Below are positions 57,006 to 64,000 of a stretch of DNA of 64,000 bases, piece after piece (the first letter of the stretch is position 1; every line of letters begins with the position of its first letter). Both the position numbers and the translations under genes were made by a program. The notes under the pieces were generated by a model that saw nothing but the letters and a program-made list of their open reading frames with translations, made no database searches and had not been told where the DNA came from. This DNA is from CAVPTL01 sp963729195 (lineage in GTDB: Bacteria; Actinomycetota; Thermoleophilia; Gaiellales; JAICJC01), in NCBI GenBank assembly GCA_963729195.1, contig CAVSNF010000024.1:310001-374000 (forward strand), given 5' to 3'.

Positions 57006-58273
57006 TCGGTGTCCGCTCGCAGGCTCTGATGGGAGATGGTGTGGCCCATCCGCTCTGCCTTGGTGCGCAGATAGCGCTCGTTCACCGGGTTGGGCTCGGC
57101 CACGATCGGAACCTGCTCGGTGACCTCCAGCCCGTATCCCTCGAGGCCGATCAGCTTCTTGGGGTTGTTGGTCATCACCCGCAGCGTGGTCAGGCCGAGA
57201 TCCGCCAGGATCTGATACCCCAGCCCGTAGTCGCGGGAATCGACGGGCAGCCCCAGCGCCAGGTTTGCATCCACGGTGTCGAGCCCCTGCTCCTGCAGCT
57301 CGTAGGCGCGCAGCTTGTTCAGCAGGCCGATCCCGCGGCCCTCCTGAGACAGGTACAGCAGCACACCGGAGCCCTCCGAGGCAATCTGGGCGAGCGCCCG
57401 GTCGAGCTGCTCCCCACAGTCACACCGCAGCGAATGGAACACATCGCCGGTGAGGCACTCGGAGTGAACCCGCACCAGCACGTCCTTGGCGCCGTCGACG
57501 TCGCCCATCACCATGGCCACATGCTGCTGGCCGTCGATCATCGATCGGTAGCCGTAGGCCACGAACTCGCCGAAGGCGGTCGGCAGCGAGGCCACCGCGA
57601 TCCGCTCCACCAGCGGCTCGGAGCGATGCCGGTGGGCGACGATATCGGCGACGGTGATCATCTTCAGCCCGTGCTCGGTGCAGTACCCGATCAGGTCGGG
57701 GACACGTGCCATCGTCCCGTCCTGGTTCATCACCTCGCAGATCACGCCGGCGGGCTGGAGACCCGCAAGCCGCGCCAGGTCGACCGACGCCTCGGTCTGG
57801 CCGGTGCGCTCGAGCACCCCGAACGGGCGCGCCCGCAGCGGAAACACGTGTCCCGGTTGAACCAGGTCTCCCGGATTGGAGTCGGGGTTGATGGCCACCT
57901 GGATGGTGTGCGCCCGGTCGGCCGCCGAGATCCCGGTCGAGACGCCCTCACGGGCCTCGATCGACACGGTGAACGCGGTTTCGAACGGTGTCATGTTGTG
58001 GTGGGTCATCATGTCCAGGCCAAGCTCTTCGATCCGCTCGGGGGTGAGCGAGAGGCAGATCAATCCGCGGGCGTGCGTGGCCATGAAGTTGATCGCCTCG
58101 GGGGTGACGTACTGGGCCGCCATCACCAGGTCGCCCTCGTTCTCACGATCGGGAGAATCGACCACCACCACCATCTTGCCGGCGCGGATGTCCTCGATCG
58201 CCTCGGCGACCGTCGCAAACGGCGACTCATCGAGGTCCGGATACATCTCCTTGAAGCCCGTATCAGCGTTCAT
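57002..58273 (-). CDS. ribBA: Bifunctional DHBP synthase/GTP cyclohydrolase II
   Basis: A 423-residue intact fusion. RibB half: DSPDRENEGDLVMAAQYV (Glu metal ligand), PGHVFPLRA, then RTGQTEASVDLARLAGLQPAG, where E. coli RibB has GHTE; the substituted residue corresponds to E. coli His153, a metal ligand. RibA half: VRVHSECLTGDVFHSLRCDCGEQLDRAL (zinc Cys), EGRGIGL. ATG 58273 overlaps ribE. Confidence 0.95.
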   Translation of the reverse strand: MNADTGFKEMYPDLDESPFATVAEAIEDIRAGKMVVVVDSPDRENEGDLVMAAQYVTPEAINFMATHARGLICLSLTPERIEELGLDMMTHHNMTPFETAFTVSIEAREGVSTGISAADRAHTIQVAINPDSNPGDLVQPGHVFPLRARPFGVLERTGQTEASVDLARLAGLQPAGVICEVMNQDGTMARVPDLIGYCTEHGLKMITVADIVAHRHRSEPLVERIAVASLPTAFGEFVAYGYRSMIDGQQHVAMVMGDVDGAKDVLVRVHSECLTGDVFHSLRCDCGEQLDRALAQIASEGSGVLLYLSQEGRGIGLLNKLRAYELQEQGLDTVDANLALGLPVDSRDYGLGYQILADLGLTTLRVMTNNPKKLIGLEGYGLEVTEQVPIVAEPNPVNERYLRTKAERMGHTISHQSLRADTE

Positions 58274-58862
58274 CCTGCTCCGATGGTAGCCCACCGACGG
58301 TCAACCGCTCCACATACTTGCCGAACAGATCCGCCTCCAGATTGACCCGATCCCCCGGCTGCAACCGGCCGAAGTTGGTGACCTCGAGCGTGTGCGGAAT
58401 CAGCGACACGCCGAACCCGTCACGGTCGAATCCGGTGACGGTCAGACTGACGCCGTTGACGGTGATCGATCCCTTCTCGATCACGTAGCGAAGCACGGCC
58501 TCGGGCGCCTCCACCCAGATGTCCACCGCGTTGCTGTGGGGAGTCAGTGAGGCGACCCGGCCGACTCCGTCGACGTGGCCCTGCACCCAGTGACCGCCCA
58601 TGCGATCGCCGACTCGCAGGGCCGGCTCCAGATTGATCAGGTCACCCACCCCCCGGTCGCCCAGCGTGGTGCGCGCCAGCGTCTCCGGCACGGCGTCGAA
58701 ATGCAGCCGGTCGCCCTCGATCATCGTCACCGTCAGACAGCAGCCGTCCACGGCCACCGAGTCGCCGACAGCGACATCGCCGCTAACCACCGACGAGGCC
58801 AGCACCAGACCCGGCGCCGGCGCCTCCACCACCGCCTGCTCCACCACAATCCCCGTGAACAC
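58263..58862 (-). CDS. ribE: Riboflavin synthase alpha subunit
   Basis: A 199-residue trimeric enzyme with two lumazine-binding repeats: VFTGIVVEQAVV, VGDSVAVDGCCLTVT, LINLEPALRVGDRMGGHWVQGHVDGVGRV; second VIEKGSITVNGVSLTVTGFDRDGF, GDRVNLEADLFGKYVERL. GTG 58862 two bases after ribD stop. Confidence 0.96.
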   Translation of the reverse strand: MFTGIVVEQAVVEAPAPGLVLASSVVSGDVAVGDSVAVDGCCLTVTMIEGDRLHFDAVPETLARTTLGDRGVGDLINLEPALRVGDRMGGHWVQGHVDGVGRVASLTPHSNAVDIWVEAPEAVLRYVIEKGSITVNGVSLTVTGFDRDGFGVSLIPHTLEVTNFGRLQPGDRVNLEADLFGKYVERLTVGGLPSEQDER

Positions 58863-58863
58863 C

Positions 58864-59943
58864 CTATGGCTCCCTGAGCTCGATTTCCGTGAGGATATCT
58901 GGCCCCACCGCCCGTGACTGCAGCGGCGGCGGCAGCTGCACCGGGTGGGTGAACATGCCCGGGCCGGCCGGGCCGAGCTCGACCGGCGCCTGGTAGACAA
59001 GCACGCGGTCGATCAGCCCGGCGTCCAGAAACGCCGTGGCGATGGTCGCGCCGCCTTCCAGCAGCAGCCAGGCGATGCCCCGGTCGGCGAGGTCGGCCAG
59101 CGCTGACTGCGAGCGAGTCAGCCCGCAGCAGCTCCACCTGCGAGACCACCGCCACCGCGGTATCGGCGGCTGACCACGTCCACCACCGGCGCCTCGGGGC
59201 CCGCGGTGCGCACCAGACGGGAGCCCTCCGGCAGTCGTCCGTGGCGATCGAACACGACCCGTACCGGCTGGCGCTCGACGGGCGGCGTCGGTGTCCCGCG
59301 CGGTCAGATCGGGGTCGTCGGCGAGCACGGTGCCGATCCCCACCGCCACAGCGCCCGATCGGGCCCGTAGCTCATGCACCTCCGCCCGGCTCTGGGGCGA
59401 CGAGATCCAGGTGCGCTCGCCCGACGCCGGGTGCGGTGCGACCGTCGCGGCTGACGGCGACCTTGTAGGTGACGTGCGGGCGCCCCAGCCTGACCAGCGT
59501 GCGGAATCCCGCATTCTGGCGCCGCGCCCGCAGCTCGATCTCTCCGGCGGCCTCGTCCACGACGATCCCCGCCGCCCGCAACGCGCGCAGCCCCTCGACC
59601 GCTGACACGGGGGTCGGGGTCGCCGGCGGCGACCACCACCCGGCGCACACCGGCGGCGATCAGCGCGTCGGTGCAGGGCGGCGTGCGGCCGTGGTGCGAA
59701 CAAGGCTCGAGGCTGACGTACACGGTCGCGCCGGCCGCCTCACCGCCGGCCGCGGCCAGCGCGTGCACCTCGGCGTGCGGCTCGCCCGGGCGGCGGTGCC
59801 ACCCCTCACCCACCACCTGCCCGTCGCGCACCACCACACAGCCCACCATCGGGTTGGGCGCCGCGGTGCGCGCTCCCAGCTCGGCCAGCTCCAGACACCG
59901 CTCCAGCCAGCAGCCGGTCGTCGTCGGTCAGGCGATCGCCCAT
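58864..59943 (-). CDS. ribD: Bifunctional pyrimidine deaminase/reductase RibD (several frameshifts)
   Basis: About 358 residues. Deaminase: NPMVGCVVVRDGQVVGEGWH, GEPHAEVHALAAAG (His), SLEPCSHHGRTPPCTDALIAAGV (Cys pair). Reductase: PHVTYKVAVSRDGRTA, TWISSPQSRAEVHELRAR, GIGTVLADDPDLTAR, IAWLLLEGGATIATAFLDAGLIDRVL. Shifts lie near 59907, 59600, 59420, 59285 and 59140. ATG 59943 overlaps rpe by 16 bases. Confidence 0.9.
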
Positions 59944-60635
59944 GCCGGAGCCTCAGCAGCCGCGACGATCCCGGTCAGCTCGGCAAATGCGTCCCCCGGG
60001 GACGGGGTGGAGAAGATCCCCGAGCCCGACACCAGGATGTTGGCTCCGGCCCGGTAGCAGTCGGCGATGGTGGCCTCGTGCACACCGCCGTCGACCTCGA
60101 CCACCACCCCTTCCCTGGCCGATGCCAGGCGCCGCATCTGCGGCAGCCGATCGAGCGTGGCGGGGATGAAGCTCTGTCCGCCCCACCCGGGATTCACGCT
60201 CATGCACAGCAGCACGTCGGCATACCGCGCTGCCTCGGTGATCGCGTCGACCGGCGTGGCCGGGCCCAGCGTGACACCGGCGCGGCACCCCAGATCGGAG
60301 ATCTGCTGGAGCGTGTGGTGCAGGTGCGGACAGGTCTCGACGTGGACGGTGATGCTGTCGGCGCCCGCCTGGGCGAACTGGCTCAGGTGCCGCTCAGGCT
60401 GCTCGACCATCAGGTGAACGTCGGCGAAGGCACCGTGCTCGTGGATCACGTCCGAGATGTCGGCCAGCATCTTGGGGCCGAACGTGATCACCGGCACGAA
60501 GTGGCCGTCCATCACGTCGACGTGGATCACCCGGGCGCCGGCCTCCAGCACCTCGGTGACCTGCTCGCGCACGCGGCCGAAGTCCGACGACAGGATCGAC
60601 GGGGCGACAACCACATCTGTTGGCCACGCGGACAT
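59928..60635 (-). CDS. rpe: Ribulose-phosphate 3-epimerase
   Basis: A 235-residue TIM barrel: VVVAPSILSSDFGRVREQ, VIHVDVMDGHFVPVITFGP, DVHLMVEQPERHL, VNPGWGGQSFIP, VEVDGGVHEATIADCYRAGANILVSGSGIF. It supplies ribulose-5-phosphate branch points, and heads the riboflavin gene run, whose RibB uses the same substrate. Confidence 0.96.
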   Translation of the reverse strand: MSAWPTDVVVAPSILSSDFGRVREQVTEVLEAGARVIHVDVMDGHFVPVITFGPKMLADISDVIHEHGAFADVHLMVEQPERHLSQFAQAGADSITVHVETCPHLHHTLQQISDLGCRAGVTLGPATPVDAITEAARYADVLLCMSVNPGWGGQSFIPATLDRLPQMRRLASAREGVVVEVDGGVHEATIADCYRAGANILVSGSGIFSTPSPGDAFAELTGIVAAAEAPAWAIA

Positions 60636-60722
60636 TGCGGGGGACACTTTAGATCGTTCGCTGGATGCTCCCCATCTCAACCGTTCCCGGTCGTGGGCGA
60701 TCACCGGAGTTACGCCCCTTCC

Positions 60723-62549
60723 ATGACCATGAACGCCTTGCCAGTCATCGTTGTGCTCCTGCTCGCCGCGGTGCTGGCGACATGGGCGATCATGCGCAGA
60801 TCCCGGCGCGCGATCAGGCGCCGCACCGCCGGCCGAATCGCTCCCGATCCGTTTGCGCAGGTGCTGACCGACGTCGCCCTGCTGGTTGCCATCGTCGATA
60901 GTCGACGGACGCATCGCATTTGCCAACGAGCGGCTGGCGCAACTCACCGGCTGGCCCCGCGAGCAGCTGGTGGGACGCGATTGGGACGCCACCTTCGGCT
61001 CTGGACTGGTCGTTCACCGCCGCCGTCTGGCGACGCTCACCGCCGGCACCGCCTCAAGTGAGGTGGAGAACGTGCTGATCACTCGCTCGGGAGAGCATCG
61101 CGTGGTCGCGTGGAATGACACCGTCACCGTCGACGCTCAGGGTCAGGTCACCGGCATCGGCCGAATCGGCGCCGACATCACCACCCGCCGTCACGCCGAG
61201 GACCGGATCGCCTTCCTGGCCCACTACGACGAGCTCACCGGGCTGCCCAACCGCGCGCTCTTTCAGGACTGGGTCGACCTGGCGCTGCGGGAGTCGGCCC
61301 GCTACTCGCGGACGGCCGCGGTGCTCTTGATCGACATCGACAACTTCAAGCTGGTCAACGAGAGCTTCGGCCACGCCAACGCCGACGGCCTGCTGAAGGC
61401 GTTCTCGCACCGGCTGCGGGACGCTGCTCTGGGCGCCGAGCTGGTGGCCCGGCACACCGGCGACGAGTTTCTGGTGCTGCTGGCCGACACCGACTCACCG
61501 GACGGCTCGCAGGGCACGCACGATCACCCCGCCGACGTCGCCCAGATGGCCGAGGCGGTCGCGGGTCGGCTCCGGCACCTGCTGCGGATCCCGTTTCGGT
61601 GCATGGACGAGGAGGTCTACCTGACCGTGTCGGTCGGCACGGCGCTCTACCCGCGCGACGCCGCCACACCCGACGCTGTGCTGGCCGAGGCCAGGCTCGC
61701 GATCGGTCGCCGGCGACTGCGTGACGGGGCCGCCCGCGCGCTGGACATCGGGCGACTGCCCCCACGCGAGGAGATCTCGATGGTGTCGCGGCTGCATCAC
61801 GCGATCGAGGCGCGCGAGTTCGTCCTGCGATTCCAGCCGGTGGTCGACCTCATGTCCGGTCGGATTCACGGTGCCGAGGCACTGATCCGGTGGCAGCCCC
61901 CCGGCGGCTGCCGAGATCCCTCCCGCGGACTTCATTCCCCTGGCCGAGCGGTGCGGGCTGATCGGGCCGATCACCGACTGGGTGGTCGACCAGGTGTGTC
62001 GCCAGCACGTCGCCTGGCGGTCGCGCGGGATCGACATCGGGCTGGCGTTCAATCTGCCGGTGACGCTGTGGGAGCCCGCCGCGATTCGCAACATGCTGCA
62101 GGCTGATCCGAAGCCACGGGGTCGACCCCACCGAACTCCTGATCGAGATCACCGAGTCGACCGCGATGCGCCAGACACCGGACAACGAGGCGGTGCTGCG
62201 CATGATCAGCTCGGCCGGGCTGCGACTGGCACTGGACGATTTCGGCACCGGGCACTCCTCGCTGGCCCGCCTGAAGCAGATGCCCGCCACCACTCTCAAG
62301 ATCGACCGCTCGTTCGTCCGCGACCTGCCCGACGACGACGAGTCCGCGGCGCTGGTGGTGGCGATCATCCAGCTCTCTCGCAACCTGGGCATGGAGCCGC
62401 TGGCCGAGGGCATCGAGACCGAGGCTCAGTGGCGGTTCCTGCGGGACGTCGGATGCACCCTGGGCCAGGGCTTCGTCGTCTCTCGCCCGGTACCGGCCCA
62501 CGAAGTCGAAGAGCTCTTCCTGCGCGAACGCCTCGACCACGCAGCGTGA
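60723..62549 (+). CDS. Membrane-anchored PAS-GGDEF-EAL protein, degenerate GGDEF and intact EAL (frameshifted)
   Basis: About 607 residues. An N-terminal helix (LPVIVVLLLAAVLATWAIM) is followed by PAS (IAFANERLAQLTGWPREQLVG), GGDEF and EAL. The cyclase motif is TGDEF (RHTGDEFLVLL) rather than GGDEF, and the A-site loop DNFKLVNESFGHANAD is present, so GTP may bind but catalysis is doubtful. The EAL domain is complete: HGAEALIRW, EITEST, LDDFGTGHSSLARLKQM, EGIETEAQ. Expected activity: cleavage of c-di-GMP. Extra bases near 60900, 61907 and 62115 shift the frame. Confidence 0.88.
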
Positions 62550-62560
62550 GAGCGTCGGTG

Positions 62561-62591
62561 GTGAATAACGGTGCCTGGCACCGTTATTCAC
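62561..62591. repeat. Palindromic repeat, copy 4 (31 bp)
   Basis: Identical to copies 1 and 2. It lies between the convergent ends of the EAL gene (62549) and fmt, and supplies the fmt stop codon (GGT GAA TAA, read on the minus strand at 62592-62584). Confidence 0.95.
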
Positions 62592-63469
62592 CCGCGCGTT
62601 TGGGTGAGTCGCGGAGGCCGCGGAGGTAGTCGGCGGTGGGCATGCGGCGCTTGCCGGCCGGCTGGAGATCGAGCACCTCGTAGCTGCCGTCGCCGCAGGC
62701 CAGTGTGAGCGGGGGGCCGACCACCTGACCTGGATCTCCCCCGCCGCCGTGCGGGTTTGCTCTCCCCCGCCAGATCACCACCGGTCGGCCGTCCAGCTGT
62801 GAGCGCGCGCCCAGGTCAGGGGCCAGCGCGCGCACCAGCCGATCGACCTCCACCGCCGAGCGCGACCAGTCGATGCCACGATCGTCGGCGGTGATCTTGT
62901 GGGCGTAGGTGACCCCCGCTGACGCCTGCTCAACACCGGTCGTCTGGCCGCGGAGGGCGGCTGCAAGCAGTGGCACTCCCAGCTCGAGCGCTCGTGCACG
63001 AATCGCGCCGCTGTCATCCGACGAGGCCGATCGGGAACCGCTCCACCCCGTGCACCGGGCCGGCGTCGAGCTGCTCCACCAGCTCGATCACGCACACGCC
63101 GGTGGTGTCGTCCCCGGCCATGATCGCCCGCTCCACCGGCGCCGCGCCGCGCCACCGCGGGAGCAGCGACGGATGCAGGTTGAAGAGTGGATATGCGTGC
63201 AGCAGCGGGTCGCGCAGCAGCTGGCCGAAGGCCACCACCGCGGCCGCGTCGGCCGGCGGCGGTGCGGCGCTGGCGTTGTCGGTCTGGATCAGCTCCAAGC
63301 CCAACTCGCGTGCCCGAGTCGCCACCGGCGGCGGTCGCGGCGTACGGCCGCGTCCGGCAGGACGGTCGAGCTGGGTCACCACCCACGCGATCTCGACGCC
63401 GGCAGTGGTGTGCAGCAACTCCAAGGCGTCGGCACCGAACTGCGAGGTGCCGAAGAAGCCGAACGTCAC
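62584..63469 (-). CDS. fmt: Methionyl-tRNA formyltransferase (one +1 frameshift)
   Basis: About 294 residues. FGFFGTSQFGADAL, VTQLDRPAGRGR, NLHPSLLPRWRGAAPVERAIMAGDDTTGVCVIELVEQLDAGPV hold the formyl transfer site. After an extra C near 63021 (GGCCTCG for GGCTCG) come DDSGAIRARALELGVPLLAAAL and the C-terminal domain (THKITADDRGIDWSRS-like). Stop from palindrome copy 4. GTG 63469 follows the def stop by four bases. Confidence 0.93.
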
Positions 63470-63473
63470 GCCG

Positions 63474-63954
63474 CTATCGGAGACGCAGCTCGCGCATCGC
63501 GGCGCGGCGATCATCCTTGGCGGCGCGGTCGATGATCAGTACGCCGTCAAGATGGTCGACCTCGTGCTGGAGGATGCGCGCCTCCATGCCCTCAGCCTCG
63601 ATCCGCAGCTCCACGCCGTCGCGGTCGCGACCGGTCGCCACCAGCCGCACAGACCGCTCCACCGGCACCAGCAGGTCACCGCCCAGCAGCGACAGGCAGC
63701 CCTCGGTATCGGTCTCGGTCTCCTCGGACAGCTCGGACAGCTCGGGGATTGATCAACACCACCGGCTCGTCCTCGTCCCGGCGGCGATACACCAGCACTC
63801 GCCGCAGCACCCCGATCTGAGGCGCCGCCAGACCCACGCCGTGCGAGTCGTTCATGATGGCGCACATGCGCTCGGCCAGCCGCAGCACGTCGTCGTCGAA
63901 CTCGCCCACCTCGTTGGCCGGAATTCGCAGCGCCGCATCAGGGTACTGGCGCAC
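63474..63954 (-). CDS. def: Peptide deformylase (one +1 frameshift; start near window end)
   Basis: About 160 residues: YPDAALRIPANEVGEFDDDVLRLAERM, GVGLAAPQIGVLRRV, EGCLSLLGG (Cys metal ligand), LQHEVDHLDGVL (HExxH). One extra C (CCCC for CCC) near 63745 breaks the frame after LINP, just before a tandem nine-base repeat giving SELSELSE. GTG 63954; a start upstream past the window is possible. Coupled to fmt, as in most bacteria. Confidence 0.92.
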
Positions 63955-64000
63955 CAGCCGGCGAGCCGCCTCGTGATGGGCGCGCCGCTCCGCGGCGCTG

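Noticed and set aside
60636..60722. FMN riboswitch ahead of the riboflavin genes
   Set aside because: The gap before rpe is under 90 bases and none of the conserved FMN-element boxes is visible; rib genes are internal to the run.

Overview
The window is high-GC DNA read almost entirely as dense, short-spaced bacterial genes. No gap between genes exceeds 300 bases. The gene set (WhiG-type sigma factor, SepIVA-like septation protein, NarL-type two-component pairs, an ECF sigma factor, L28/L32 with zinc-type cysteines, GTG starts and GTGA stop/start overlaps) points to an actinobacterium. The mixture of Firmicutes-like gene order (rpmB-asp23-fak-recG ... plsX-acpP-rnc-smc-ftsY-ffh-rpsP-khpA-rimM-trmD-rplS) with actinobacterial features makes a deep lineage such as Thermoleophilia the best guess. 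That is inference; no 16S or marker comparison was possible.

Layout. 1-8.5 kb is accessory and regulatory: a GAF-GGDEF diguanylate cyclase cut by the left edge, a cupin, a divergent histidine kinase/response regulator pair, two VOC proteins, an ECF sigma factor coupled to a membrane-anchored propeller protein, and a DUF805 protein. 8.7-12.8 kb holds tRNA-Gly, a ferritin-like protein, an aldehyde dehydrogenase, a threonine-synthase-like protein without its PLP lysine, and small proteins. 12.9-19.1 kb holds an RlpA-like secreted protein facing a xer-whiG-EF-G-like operon, then a secreted repeat protein. 19.3-29.4 kb is mostly membrane proteins and small unknowns, ending at tRNA-Trp. 29.4-32.9 kb is a four-gene, translationally coupled sugar-modification cluster. 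32.9-57 kb is a conserved information-processing and lipid block on the minus strand (dprA, yifB, yraN, rnhB, lepB, rplS, trmD, rimM, khpA, rpsP, ffh, ftsY, smc, rnc, acpP, plsX, rpmF, yceD, sepIVA-like, coaD, rsmD, recG, a FakA-FakB fusion, asp23), with rpmB and pdxH facing away. 55.7-60.6 kb is the riboflavin operon (rpe-ribD-ribE-ribBA-ribH plus an SDR). The right end has a PAS-GGDEF-EAL protein and def-fmt.

How parts work together. FakA-FakB, AcpP and PlsX form a route between free fatty acids, acyl-phosphate and acyl-ACP. Ffh, FtsY, LepB and YidC-independent export genes lie together. RimM, TrmD, RsmD, KhpA and ribosomal proteins form a ribosome-maturation block. The left-edge GGEEF protein and the right-edge EAL protein are likely opposite sides of c-di-GMP turnover.

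Two features cut across the whole window. First, more than forty single-base frameshifts interrupt genes, including essential ones such as smc, recG, rsmD, ribH, fmt and def. Every junction I resolved is a +1 insertion, often in a G or C run, so I treat them as likely consensus errors and annotate the genes across them. Second, four copies of a perfect palindrome (arms ending GTGAATAA, core GGTGCCTGGCACC) sit at gene ends, supply the stop codons of ftsY and fmt, and include one copy with matched changes in both arms.
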